From Eleginops maclovinus (Eukaryota; Chordata; Actinopteri; Perciformes; Eleginopidae): a DNA stretch of 64,000 nt. The stretch covers positions 1,177,946 through 1,241,945 of the forward strand of contig NC_086363.1 of the NCBI RefSeq assembly GCF_036324505.1, written 5' to 3'. The translations under genes were made by a program, and so were the position numbers. The notes under the pieces were generated by a model. The model ran no database searches. It had not been told where the DNA came from and saw nothing but the letters and a program-made list of their open reading frames with translations. Positions 12,396-21,578 of the stretch are shown in pieces (position 1 is the first letter of the stretch; each line of letters opens with the position of its first letter).

Positions 12396-15300
12396 CACTC
12401 ACTCAGCATGCATCCCAGAGAGAGGGGATTGTTTATCTTGAGGAGGATTCACAGCTCATTCCTGCAGCTCTGAGAACTCAATGTCTTCCATCTCTCAATT
12501 CAAATCTAACTCAACTAAAGACTTTACTTCTCAGTACACCTGCAGGAGTCTCAGCATAGCTGAGCAAAGTGCGCTCTGGATGTTGTACATGCATTAATCA
12601 TATATGTACTTAAGTCATCTCTATTTAGTAAGTCTTGTCACAGCAGCGTTGGGTACAGCTGTTCTGCTCGTTAACACAACTATCTAATAAGCCAATCACA
12701 GGCCAGCCACTCACTGCATTTAGGCATTCAGACATGGACATGGTGATGGAATCATTCTAACACTTCCACATGTGGTTTCTTCTGATCTGCTCCATGTGTT
12801 TTTTATGCCTGTACATGTGGTTTTACTCATACAAATAATAATATCAAACTTTATTGTTAGAAAGCTTTTCCAAACGATGTAACAAAGGAACAACAACATT
12901 AAACAAATCTGCATCGTAATTAAATAAAGTCCAAATAATCCAGATATTCTGATAAATGAAATGAAAATGGGAACATAGAACCTATTATTAAAAAAGCTGT
13001 AAAAGATAAAGAAATAACGATGATCCAGATGGTGGAAAACATGTGTTTGTGGCAAATATTACTAATACACTTTATTCATATCGCCTTTACAAACAATATC
13101 AGAACCATAATTACATGAAATCCAGCTCATAGAAATGTGCAAATAAACAAATGAATCTACGTGGAAGTGGAAACAACGGAAATCTTAACAAAAGTTTGAA
13201 ACTAATGGTTAAAATAAAACCAAAAATCTAAATAAAAGATGAAATTAACTCTAAAAAGAGAAACAAAGTGGAAAAGGAAACTTTAAGTCCTGCCTTAGAA
13301 TCAAAAGATCACAGGATTTTATTATTTGCTCTCCTTTTATATTTCATTGCTCCACCCTGTCATGGTTTAGAGCGATATTTAGTATTTAATTTGTATTTAT
13401 TTGTTCTTTTTTTAGCTTAAAATGAAACTTAAATGTAGAGCAGAGGTGCCACATATGAAGGTCTGATCCCTCCACTAGAGGTGAGGTACATCGCCTCACA
13501 AGTTAAGTTAGAAGTTAGAAAAATCAATCAAATGTAGGCCCATTATTCCTGACACATAGCCGTTTCATTAATTCTGTTTCATGAAGTGTTTGCAGCTCAT
13601 TCCTTAATGAAGAAGCCTCAGATTGATTAAAATAAGGGGAAATATGAAGGGTTTATTTCAAGCTTGTTATGCAAATCCGTTTTTTATCAATTAAGATTTG
13701 ATAGAAAGTGTTTTAATTGACTCATGAATACTACTGTGGAGAACATATATATATTTAAGAAGTACAATATAAGACAAGCACAGGTTTCAGGTGGGGGAAG
13801 TATTCAATTAGAGGGCCAATTGAAAATGGACAACGGACTACAAGGAAACATTCGATGTACTAAACATGAAAGAAAATACATTCAGTGGTGCAAGAGAGCG
13901 TGCACTGAAGTACTGCATTGAATACTGATATAAATACTTCTAATCTCAACTACCTTTTGAAGCTAAATGCAGTTTTTCTAAATGTTCTGTTGGTGTTTTC
14001 TGCCTGCAGGGCCGCCCTGGACCGAAGGGAGAGCTCGGAGACTCAGGATTACCTGGACAGAAAGTGAGTGGATGAAAGAAAATGGGGTTTTTAAACAGGA
14101 AACAGATCATTCGGATTGACTCAAAGCGTGGCGTCTGGCTGGAATCTGATAGAAGGAGTGCGGCTCTGAATATTACTTTTAAATTAGTTTGCCTGCAAAG
14201 AAGGAGCCAAGGAAACATCAGCGTGATTAACAGCGCTGCTTAAAGGTTGGAAAGCTGCTCCTTCCTCTTCTTCCATTGAGGATCTTTCAGGATTTTAAGG
14301 AATTATAATTAAAAACGACACGTCCGATAATGAAATGAAACGTTGGCCGCAGATAAAGAGAACGCCGGGTCAGCGTTGAGGCTTCGACCTCAGAACAGGA
14401 TGGATCTGTCTCTGTGTGTTTGAGGTATTTAGTGATGAAGATCAGGTTGTATTTCTCTTTCATTTCTTCCTGGAATAAAAGCCTCTCATATGAGCGTTTT
14501 ATTGGACGGTTTGAGACGTAGAGACGTTTCCTTCATTTATTTTTCCCTCCTGTCACAATATATCCATGCATACTGCAGCATTATTCAGGAAATTAAACTA
14601 AATTACATTAAATTAATCATATTTTAATGGTGATCTACCAGTAGACACGCATATTTATTAGGTGAGCACCACTAGGTATTAAAAAAAACAACTTTGAGAC
14701 AGCTTAGATAGAGTGTTTAGCTTAGCATGTCAGAACGGCTAAGCTAAAGGAGGCTAATGTTGGGCTATAAAGGAACTACAGCACGGTCACATGACTTCAC
14801 GTCACCACCGCTAAGCTAAAGGAGGCTAATGTTGGGCTATAAAGGAACTACAGCACGGTCACATGACTTCACCTCACCACCGCTAAGCTAAAGGAGGCTA
14901 ATGTTGGGCTATAAAGGAACTACAGCACGACTAGACTACACGTTGCAGACTCAACATGACTCAGCAGTGTGTAGCCATGACTCGCCTCCTCCTGAGTGCG
15001 GATCCACGTGGTGCTGATGGAGCTGCAGGTGAGCGTGTTGGAGCAGATGCTGCTGCAACATTTAATGGCTTGCAGACCACTGCCTCATAATGGCCAATAA
15101 AACAGATCTGGAATAAATTATGTTGCCTGTAAATCTAATGCTGAGCATCAAAGAGCGGGGTCGTAAAGCAGAGAGTGGAGACAGAAAAAGAGATGTAGCG
15201 CAGGGATCCAGCGCTGAAGCGGTGACCTGTTGTAATAAATAAAGTTTCTCTTGTGTGTTTGCAGGGTTCCCCGGGGCCCCGCGGTGCTGTCGGGCCCATC

Positions 15301-18300
15301 GGACCAGCAGGAGTCAGAGTGAGTACAGAGGAGGCTTTAATGAATCCTGCACACATTAAGAGCATCAGTTCAGGTCTGAGTCTGCATCCTTTATCCTCAG
15401 GGCCCACCAGGGAAGGAAGGAACCGCAGGACCTCGAGGCCCAGCAGGGCCCATGGTAAGGGATTTAATGCTTCTACTTTGTTCAGTAAATGAGAACAAGA
15501 CGGTAACCCAGCATAAGCAATTTGGCATTTAAGGGTCAGTTTTTAGTCAAGACAGCAAGACTGAAAAGTGGCTGTTTTGGAGGATTGGAAGCAGAATATT
15601 TGATTTACCCACGGGAAGATTCAGGAATACGGTGGCTCTTTTTCGTATTCCGTAACGAATTTGTGTTATTATTTTATATTTGAAGATAATGATAACATCC
15701 ATGGTCTTCTAACCCAGTGGTTCCTCCCTGTTTCCTGCAGGGACCTCCAGGAACTCCTGGAAATTCCGGTGGAGTCGGGAAACCAGGAAACCCCGGAGAC
15801 AACGGCTCGCCTGTGAGTCCCCCCCCCCCCCCCCCCCGCTTCACATCCACACACAGTTGTTTTCTGTAAACTGAAGTATTTTCATTATTTTCTGTTTCCA
15901 GGGCTCCGTCGGTCTAAAGGGAGACAAGGGAGAGAGAGTGAGTACATCAGGATTTATTTGAGCAATCGTTCTTATTAATTCTCAGTCATTTGAATGTTTC
16001 CCTTGGATTCACCGTGAATATCCCTTGAATTTTTACCCCTTGTCTTACCTCCTTCCTCTTCCTCCTCAGGGCGACTTCGCTCCTCAGAACATGATGCGAT
16101 CCATCGCCAGACAAGTGTGTGAGCAGCTGGTGAACGGTGAGACATGTTTCCTTCTGAGACTCTTTGATAAGACGTCCTAATACTGTCCCCATTTGTGGTT
16201 CTGGTTCTGAACTCTGACCGTTCTCTCCCCTGCTACAGCACAAATGGGTCGAGTCAACACGTTACTGAACCAGATCCCTAACGGTCAGTACCGCAGCAAC
16301 AACCCAGGCCCCCCGGGTCCTCCGGGACCTGAAGGCAGGCAGGGACCCCGCGGAGAGCTCGGCGCCGCAGGAAGGAACGGATTCCCCGGAAACCCCGGAT
16401 CACCGGGACAGCCGGGAGAGAGAGGTGAGAGACTATAGTATATAGACTACCGAATATGAGGATGTGATATTTTCTATTTGTTTAATGTCGAATAAGGCTG
16501 CACGGTTTATAAAACATAACTCATTGAGATCTTACTGACTGATATTGCCTCTGCGATATGATTGGAAATATCAGAGGCATTGAAACATTATTCACTTTGT
16601 CAGTCAAAACTGTGTGTAAATGATCCTGTGTTTTGGAGAGGATCTGTTCCAGTCAAATACTTCTGTTGCTGTTGCTAGGCAGATTCTGACAGTGTGTGTT
16701 TCCTCAGGTACTGCAGGAGAGAAAGGAGAGCGAGGACTGTCAGGAGTCGGACAGAAAGGACCTAGAGGACCTGCAGGTACGGATCCAAACACTTTCCCTT
16801 CCCTGTAGAGTGTTGTTGTTTCTGTGCATGTCAATGGTCTGCAAAGGCTCAAATCCCAAAGTTCCAGAACACAGTGACATCACTACGGAACAGTCATGCT
16901 CCCTTTTGGCTGGCCGGCTCTGTTGTGACTGGTCAACCACTTAGAGCTCCCCCTGAGCCAGTCACGTAACGATACAATAGGACCCCGTTAAACTGCTTCC
17001 TCCCTGTGTGTTTCCCCTCCAGGTCCTCAGGGAGAAAGCAGGACAGGACCCACCGGCCCTTCAGGCTCTGCTGGGCCCCGCGGTCCCCCCGGACGTCCAG
17101 GGTACGCCGGTGTGCGCGGACCTCCCGGCCCCCCCGGATACTGCGACTCCTCTCAGTGTGTCGGCATCCCTTACAACGGATACGGAGGTACGCTGTGACC
17201 TGACATTAATCAATAACTGCTCGCTCATAATGGTCAAGACTCAGCGGGGGGGGGGGGGGGGGGGGGGGATCTGCAGGGGAACACTCCAACATTTAGAGAG
17301 GTGCATCCTGTCTCTGAGGACATAAGGCGGGGAGGGGTTAGCCTAGCTTAGCACAAAGACTGGAAGCAGAGGGAAACTGCTAGCGTAGATCCATCAGGAG
17401 GAAACGTATAACTACAAACGACTTCATGGCAGCTGTAAGTTTTTCGGGATCATTATTTGAATTATAAATCAGCTGCTTCTTTTAAGATAACTATTACTGT
17501 TTGAGAATGTATGTTTTGTAAATGAAAACAGTGGTTTGTGGCCATGTTTATTTTAAAGGACAAGAATATTCAGGATGAACTGAGTAAAGATGTGCAAAAA
17601 AAGTATGAATATAATAAAACATAAAAATGAGCAATAAGAAATAAAAGTTCTGCAAAAGTGTTTAAAATAAATCAAACATTAATGTAAAAAGACTCAATTA
17701 GATTAAATAAAGCTGTATATCAGCAGTTAAAATGTGCATATTTTATTCATAGTTTTTCCTAAATCCTGCAGCCCTAACATTGGGCTTAAAGGCAGCAAAG
17801 GATGCTCTCCCAAATGTTGGAACGCTTCCCTCTGAGGGTTGATGCATGGGTGATATTTACTAATCGTTACAGAAGTGTTTTATCTTTCTGCTTTGACTTC
17901 TGACACCCCCCCCCCTCCTGTTTGGCCTGTTCCAGGTTCACATCAGTAGACTTTCTATGCTGCTTTCACTGACTCCCTGAAAGTCCTGTAACTGAAACGC
18001 TCGCTCACACGCTCTAGAGCCGTTTTTAAAAAAAGGGAGACACCCCCCCGAAGGATTAACAAACTGAGAAACCACACACCGACAAAGAGGGACACTAACC
18101 ACGACTCACAGCGAGGCATCTCCGCGGCAGAGAGATGTTCGGTGGAGGAGCATGCACCAACAACAACAACAATACTAACAAACAAACAAACGGCGGGAGC
18201 ATCGCGGCAGCGGCGGCGCCTCCGTCTCCACGTGTAAATACACTAATCTGCACCGGGACCAGATGATTGGCTCTCCTGGAGTCTAACATCTGTAGCTCAG

Positions 18301-19749
18301 AGCTTGTGCCTTGCAAACAACACCCTGCTTGCTGAATGCCACAGAACGCCTCTTTATCAGGATCATTATGGGATGTTACTCTGGACCGTCACTCCTGCAC
18401 ACGTGACCGTGGAGATTCTGGTTTCATTTTTTACTTTTCCCCCCAAACCAATACTGTATCTGTAAAGTACTAACATCTCACCTGGTGGTGGAGAACGTGT
18501 GTGTAGTAAATGTGTTATTATTGATGAACCGAAAGGGAAGACCTCACTGAGACGTTTGCAGGGGCGTGTCAACCTCCCCCCCCCCCCCTTAACCACTAAA
18601 TCTGGAGTTAATTGGTTAATTGACTGTGCTTAATGAATCCGACCAAACCTAAATAAAAACTAGAAGGGAAGCACCTTCTCACCTCTGCACTCACATATGA
18701 CCACAACTGTCTTCCTAATAGCAATACTTCTTTATAATTAAGGGAAAGATAACGAGCCAATTAGCGCTTATCACACATAATGAGCTTTTAGACGATAATT
18801 GAACACGTTTTTAATTGGCTTTTGTAAAAAAATATGTGTTTTAACCTAAAGATGAAATACCTGCCAAATATACACAATCTGAATTCCTGATCATTTGTTG
18901 ATAAACTTCAATACGTTAATTAATCCAAGCTAAATGAAAAGCTTCCGTAAAGAGAATGAACCAGAGCGCAGAAGATCATTTCAGCTGCTGCAGAGTTCAA
19001 GTTAATTAACGATAATCATTTGTATTAAAGCCAAAATATGAAGAATGTCATGATTGTTTTTACAGCTAATTGGTTTGTATACAATTTTAGGATCAACGTG
19101 AATTTTAAAACGCAAGAAAAGGAGAATATTTCAGAATAACTGAGAGAAGCGATTCATTATCAAAGCTGTTGATCCCTCTCCTGCCTCCGCTCGGCTGAAG
19201 TATGAATTGGAAACACACAGCCGGCTGGTTTTCGGGTAGAGACAATTTAAAATACACATAAATTACAAGTTTCCCGATATTTAAGCTCACTCAGCCAAAG
19301 CTTTGTTTGTCAGTCTGCAGACTTCAGCATTAAGAATCCAACGAAGGAGAAGAAGTAGAAACAAAATCAGCGTAAGACAAAATCCACAAGTATGTAAATT
19401 ATAAACCCCAGTCAATGTTTGTTCATGTTTGAGCAGACATTCGCAACTTTAGTGAGCGAAAATTGGGAAATATTTCACGGGATAATCCTCCCGAACAAAC
19501 GGGTGACACGCCCCTGCAGCTGCTAACATCTGTATCAGCGCTTTACCCAGCAGCCACAATACATTTAGCCCTTTAATCTGTGTGCATGATGAGACAAACT
19601 GACGCTCAATTGGCCCCAAACGCTCTCTCCGAGCAGGCCAGTACCCCCCCGAGCCCGAAACCAGAGTCCTCTCCACCCCCGACGAGGACGAGCTGCAAAA
19701 CCAGCGCCGGAAGAGGTCGCTACCAACATCCAGCAGGCTAACGTCATAA
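6929..19749 (+). CDS. col12a1: Collagen type XII alpha 1 chain, 3' part (15 exons, 5' end missing)
   Basis: FACIT collagen of the extracellular matrix that associates with fibrillar collagen I. Seen: 15 exons with AG/GT borders join in phase to 447 codons and TAA. Order: end of the laminin-G/TSPN-like NC3 domain (exons 1-2), Cys-rich linker plus COL2 (exons 3-10, 152 residues), NC2 hinge (11-12), COL1 of about 103 residues (12-14), NC1 (14-15). COL2 exons are 54, 96, 54, 54, 54, 72 and 36 nt, each starting with a Gly codon. Conserved marks are [28 protein letters not shown], the GESRTG helix break and YCDSSQC. From memory these fit collagen XII better than collagen XIV, which has a different NC2 and a YCDPSSC tail; VLGKM and [10 protein letters not shown] are shared with XIV. 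The fish a/b paralogue is undecided. The N-terminal VWA and fibronectin III repeats are outside the window. Confidence 0.88.
7088..7983 (+). other. col12a1 intron after visible exon 1
   Basis: 896 nt. Holds a (CA)n tract at 7889-7933. Nothing else recognised. Confidence 0.8.
7889..7933. repeat. (CA)n microsatellite
   Basis: About 22 pure dinucleotides, 50 nt upstream of the exon 2 acceptor. Confidence 0.97.
7984..8061 (+). CDS. col12a1: col12a1 visible exon 2: end of the NC3 globular domain
   Basis: 78 nt, phase 0/0, 26 residues. Reads [20 protein letters not shown] and ends CDLPSM. The three cysteines and the TSRDRCCD motif are the usual close of the NC3 laminin-G domain in collagen XII. 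Acceptor CCACAG, donor GTGAGA. A (CA)n tract lies about 50 nt upstream, outside the acceptor. Confidence 0.9.
8062..10327 (+). other. col12a1 intron after visible exon 2
   Basis: 2266 nt. Contains a truncated MITE-like copy (8126-8300). The rest is unremarkable, with no second exon seen on either strand. Confidence 0.7.
8126..8300 (+). mobile_element. TTAA-MITE-like dispersed element, truncated copy
   Basis: Matches other copies through the start (AAAGAAGCCCCATCG), GTGACATCACGATGGAACAC, GATAGGCTAAGGGCGGACAT and AAGCGGTTGTCCAATCACAA. The 3' half is missing. Confidence 0.65.
10328..10414 (+). CDS. col12a1: col12a1 visible exon 3: Cys-rich linker and start of COL2
   Basis: 87 nt, phase 0/0, 29 residues. 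[17 protein letters not shown] gives three cysteines ahead of the first triplets GLP-GTQ-GPV of the COL2 helix. Acceptor TTTCAACAG, donor GTAAGA. Confidence 0.9.
10415..11244 (+). other. col12a1 intron after visible exon 3
   Basis: 830 nt. Only a C tract (10903-10917) stands out. Confidence 0.7.
11245..11298 (+). CDS. col12a1: col12a1 visible exon 4: COL2 triplets
   Basis: Classic 54-nt collagen exon: six Gly-X-Y triplets, [18 protein letters not shown]. Acceptor TTCTCCTCAG, donor GTGAGT. Confidence 0.93.
11299..11974 (+). other. col12a1 intron after visible exon 4
   Basis: 676 nt, strongly A-rich (AATAA low complexity) at 11400-11640. Nothing else seen. Confidence 0.7.
11975..12070 (+). 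CDS. col12a1: col12a1 visible exon 5: COL2 with the GLSIP helix break
   Basis: 96 nt, 32 residues, all Gly-X-Y except the GLSIP-GEA irregularity, which is conserved in vertebrate collagen XII as I recall it. Acceptor TTTTCTCTCAG, donor GTGAGT. A compound (CA)/(ACTC) tract begins 6 nt inside the intron. Confidence 0.93.
12075..12405. repeat. Compound (CA)n/(ACTC)n microsatellite
   Basis: Blocks of CA alternate with ACTC tetramers and ACACGCTC. It starts 4-5 nt after the exon 5 donor. Its His/Ser/Thr-rich open frames are artefacts. Confidence 0.97.
13470..13830 (+). mobile_element. hAT-like non-autonomous element, degraded copy
   Basis: Collinear with the better copy at 21032-21570: shares ATCGCCTCA, AATCAAATGTAGG, GCAGCTCATTCCTTAA, GGAAATATGAAGG and AGAAGTACAA.ATAAGA.AAGCA in the same order. 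Its termini are not clear. Confidence 0.6.
14010..14063 (+). CDS. col12a1: col12a1 visible exon 6: COL2 triplets
   Basis: 54 nt, 18 residues, [18 protein letters not shown]. Acceptor TTTTCTGCCTGCAG, donor GTGAGT. Confidence 0.93.
14064..15264 (+). other. col12a1 intron after visible exon 6
   Basis: 1201 nt. Carries 2.7 units of the 72-bp minisatellite at 14738-14929. Confidence 0.75.
14738..14929. repeat. 72-bp minisatellite, short array (2.7 units)
   Basis: Unit contains GCTAAGCTAAAGGAGGCTAA, GGGCTATAAAGGAACTAC and GGTCACATGACTTCACGTC. The same unit forms long arrays at 48600-49425 (same orientation) and 54003-55022 (inverted). Confidence 0.95.
15265..15318 (+). CDS. col12a1: col12a1 visible exon 7: COL2 triplets
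   Basis: 54 nt, 18 residues, [18 protein letters not shown]. Acceptor TGTGTTTGCAG, donor GTGAGT. The next intron is only 82 nt. Confidence 0.93.
15401..15454 (+). CDS. col12a1: col12a1 visible exon 8: COL2 triplets
   Basis: 54 nt, 18 residues, [18 protein letters not shown]. Acceptor TTTATCCTCAG, donor GTAAGG. Confidence 0.93.
15741..15812 (+). CDS. col12a1: col12a1 visible exon 9: COL2 triplets
   Basis: 72 nt, eight uninterrupted triplets beginning [11 protein letters not shown]. The donor GTGAGT is followed at once by a tract of about 20 C residues. Confidence 0.93.
15816..15838. repeat. C homopolymer directly after a splice donor
   Basis: About 20 C residues start within the exon 9 donor context (GTGAGT then C run). 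Confidence 0.95.
15902..15937 (+). CDS. col12a1: col12a1 visible exon 10: end of COL2
   Basis: 36 nt, four triplets, [12 protein letters not shown]. Acceptor TCTGTTTCCAG, donor GTGAGT. It completes COL2, which totals 152 residues counted from GLP in exon 3 to GDF in exon 11. Confidence 0.92.
16070..16136 (+). CDS. col12a1: col12a1 visible exon 11: NC2 hinge
   Basis: 67 nt, enters phase 0 and leaves after one base of the next codon. Encodes [20 protein letters not shown] and then VN. The amphipathic stretch with one Cys is the FACIT NC2 hinge and is highly conserved in collagens XII and XIV. Donor GTGAGA. Confidence 0.92.
16239..16424 (+). CDS. col12a1: col12a1 visible exon 12: rest of NC2 and start of COL1
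   Basis: 186 nt. The split Ala codon is followed by [20 protein letters not shown], which matches the collagen XII hinge pattern rather than the collagen XIV one, and then a run of triplets from [12 protein letters not shown] to GERG. Acceptor TGCTACAG, donor GTGAGA. Confidence 0.92.
16425..16707 (+). other. col12a1 intron after visible exon 12
   Basis: 283 nt; nothing recognised apart from splice sites. Confidence 0.7.
16708..16776 (+). CDS. col12a1: col12a1 visible exon 13: COL1 with a two-residue helix break
   Basis: 69 nt, split Gly codons at both ends. [20 protein letters not shown] contains GV-GQK, a two-residue imperfection at the place where mammalian collagen XII has GT-GSS. Acceptor TTTCCTCAG, donor GTACGG. 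A MITE-like insertion starts about 15 nt into the next intron. Confidence 0.92.
16790..16990 (+). mobile_element. TTAA-MITE-like element filling a col12a1 intron
   Basis: Shares GCATGTCAATGGTCTGCAAA, AGTGACATCACTACGGAACA and GGCCGGCTCTGTTGTGACTG with the other copies. It occupies about 200 of the 246 nt between exons 13 and 14, leaving about 15 and 30 nt at the two ends. The 5' TTAA end and the 3' half are missing. Confidence 0.7.
17023..17187 (+). CDS. col12a1: col12a1 visible exon 14: end of COL1, disulfide pair, start of NC1
   Basis: 165 nt. Contains the GESRTG break, ten triplets, then [17 protein letters not shown]. The two cysteines four residues apart at the COL1/NC1 junction are the FACIT interchain-disulfide motif. 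Donor GTACGC. Reading through the donor gives only Gly-Thr-Leu and a TGA at 17196-17198, so intron retention would produce a short NC1. Confidence 0.93.
17247..17269. repeat. G homopolymer
   Basis: Run of about 22 G in the last col12a1 intron. Confidence 0.95.
17280..17430. repeat. Dispersed fish repeat fragment
   Basis: Contains GCCTAGCTTAGCACAAAGAC, then TGGAAGCAGAGGGAAACTGC, a motif I recognise as common in teleost genomes. Class not determined. Confidence 0.45.
18135..18266 (+). other. Small ORF in a GC-rich patch, candidate alternative first exon (speculative)
   Basis: 43 codons, starting [13 protein letters not shown] and with a poly-Ala stretch (AAAAAPPSP). A splice-donor-like GTAAAT lies at 18234. 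The upstream 150 nt look like a 5' leader. The opposite strand (18095-18202) is also open, with a Leu/Val-rich signal-like start and a GTGAGT at its end, but that comes mostly from AAC and AAAC simple repeats. I do not recognise a gene; chance is the default explanation. Confidence 0.15.
19637..19749 (+). CDS. col12a1: col12a1 visible exon 15: NC1 tail and stop
   Basis: 113 nt, enters with the last two bases of a Gly codon, ends TAA at 19747-19749. Encodes an acidic segment (EPE, DEDE) followed by basic [17 protein letters not shown]. Acceptor CTCTCTCCGAGCAG. RRKR-S fits the furin-type consensus and is also a candidate heparin-binding cluster. The match in phase, the acceptor and the composition support it, but it is the least conserved exon. 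Confidence 0.78.
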
Positions 19750-19785
19750 GAGAAGCTCTCCGTTTCCACCTGTGTCTGGATTCAT

Positions 19786-19966
<181 letters not shown>

Positions 19967-20553
19967 GGGGGTTTGACACCTCGACTTTATTGGAAAGTAC
20001 CTTTAAATGCCCTAAGAGACGTATGTGAATATTCATTAGTCGTGGCGGGGGACGGGTGAGGATGGAAGGGAGGGATCCAAAGAAAAGTCCTTAAAAAAAG
20101 CCTGTGAGATTTCCTGCGTGTCTTTCTGCTTGTACCATATTTGCATCCATTAACTAGCAGTGTTGAACAGTGCACTCGTTGTAGCAAAGGGAAGGAAGAC
20201 GTTCACATCCCATAATATAATCCAGTTTCATTACAGCATTAAACACAGCTTTCATTTTGTATCTTAATATTTATCAGTTTTCCTTTATTCCGTCACAGCT
20301 CATTTTAGCGGAGAGGTGGAGTTGCATGTCTGTGGTGTATATTTAGTACATGTGTTTTTGTTTCCTACATTTCATTTTGTTTAAGCAGAATAAAGTTGTT
20401 GTCCTTCTCGTCGTTGTCTCGGTATCGATGCAGCGGAAGCGTGCGTGGCAGACCCTGGAGGGGGTGTTGCTGCTCCATGCTGGACCTGCAGATTGTGAAT
20501 TCCACAAAGCCTTATTTTCTTATTTATTTCTGAAAACAGAAGAGGCATTTTTC

Positions 20554-20559
20554 AATAAA
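20554..20559 (+). terminator. Candidate poly(A) signal of col12a1
   Basis: AATAAA followed within 15-50 nt by a T/G-rich stretch (20580-20612), the expected downstream element. The alternative AATAAA at 20389-20394 is followed by TTGTTGTCC, also T/G-rich. I prefer the distal one slightly. Confidence 0.45.
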
Positions 20560-20578
20560 ACTACTGAAAATCTACAAA

Positions 20579-21031
20579 CGTCTCTTTTGTCCTTGTGGTT
20601 GTTCTTCAGGGTCTGGAATGATTCTCTGTCATATCAAAGTGGAAGCATCGAGGGTTATCACAAGTGGGGAAAATCAAGATTTCCCAAATCATGAAAGAAA
20701 AGGAGTATGTTAAAATATATATATTTATATGAGGAACAGAAAGTCACAGAAAAAAAAAAATCAACATTTTGTGGAATATATATAATATAATATAATCGTC
20801 AAAAAAAGTCTCAAAAATACAAATATTTTGAACCGGTTAAAAAAGTAAAGTCGCAAATTTTGAAAAAAGTTTACAAAATAAATATTGTAGAGTAAAAACA
20901 TTCATAGTGTGTTAAATGTTGGATCAAAAAAATAAAGTAAGTATGTTTAAAAATATCATACTTCACAAAAGGCACGATGAAGTTTGTGTCTAAACTTGGG
21001 AAACAAAGTAAACGCATGTCACGGTGCAGAG
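20579..21031. other. Intergenic, A/T-rich, nothing seen
   Basis: Simple A/T-rich sequence downstream of the predicted col12a1 end. Confidence 0.5.
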
Positions 21032-21570
21032 CAGGGCTGTCCTAACTGATTTCACCGAGGGCCACATACAGAAACATATACGGGGAGCTGGGCCCCTGAT
21101 AGAGGAGAATATCGCCTCAACAGTTCAGTTATAAGTTAGCAAAACAAATCAAATGTAGGTGAATAATGTGCGATACTTTCAAATGCTTTACGGAAAGAAC
21201 AGCCTACATCCCGTCTGTCTTTAGGGTTCATGTATTCTGTTGCAGCTCATTCCTTAAAACAGGAGCCTCAGACTGTTGATAATCAGAGGAAATATGAAGG
21301 TTACATTTCCAGCTGGTTATAGAAATAAGTTCTTGGGTTTTTTTATAAACTCAGATTTATTAGAGAATGTTTTAGATTCTAAATGACTGAATTTATTTAA
21401 ATTGGGCTCACTAATATAAGTTAACATATATATTTGAGAAGTACAAAATAAGAGAAGCAGAAGTTTAATTTGTGGGCCATATTCATTATACTTTTAGAAT
21501 GTGCAGAGGGCCGATTCTAAATGGCCTGTGGGCCGCATTTGGCCCCCGGGCCGTAGTTTGGACACCCCTG
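21032..21570. mobile_element. hAT-like non-autonomous DNA transposon
   Basis: 539 bp. The left end CAGGGCTGTCC and right end GGACACCCCTG form an 11-bp terminal inverted repeat with one mismatch. Flanking 8-mers GTGCAGAG and GTGTAGAA match at 6 of 8 positions, as expected for a decayed hAT target duplication. The right end has the GGCCGCATTTGGCCCCCGGG sequence typical of this type of element. No transposase is present. A related degraded copy lies at 13470-13830. Confidence 0.75.
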
Positions 21571-21578
21571 GTGTAGAA

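Larger units (their letters stand above)
12071..14009 (+). other. col12a1 intron after visible exon 5
   Basis: 1939 nt. Contains the compound CA/ACTC microsatellite, an A/T-rich middle part and a copy of the hAT-like element seen at 21032. Confidence 0.7.
17188..19636 (+). other. Last col12a1 intron
   Basis: 2449 nt. Contains a G tract (17247-17269), a dispersed repeat fragment (17280-17430), an A/T-rich stretch with AATAAA at 17613, and a GC-rich patch at about 18000-18260 that is open on both strands. Confidence 0.7.

Noticed and set aside
11938..12559. His/Thr- and Ser-rich frames overlapping exon 5
   Set aside because: Only the first 96 nt are the collagen exon; the rest is CA/ACTC microsatellite beyond a good splice donor.
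16604..16940. - strand frames over exon 13 and the next intron
   Set aside because: Shadow of the collagen exon and of the MITE on the opposite strand.
6929..19749. Collagen XIV (col14a1) instead of XII
   Set aside because: Some TSPN residues ([15 protein letters not shown]) resemble XIV, but TSRDRCCD, the NC2 LLNQIPN region, COL2 exon lengths and YCDSSQC..IPYNG fit XII as I remember the families. A phylogeny would settle it.
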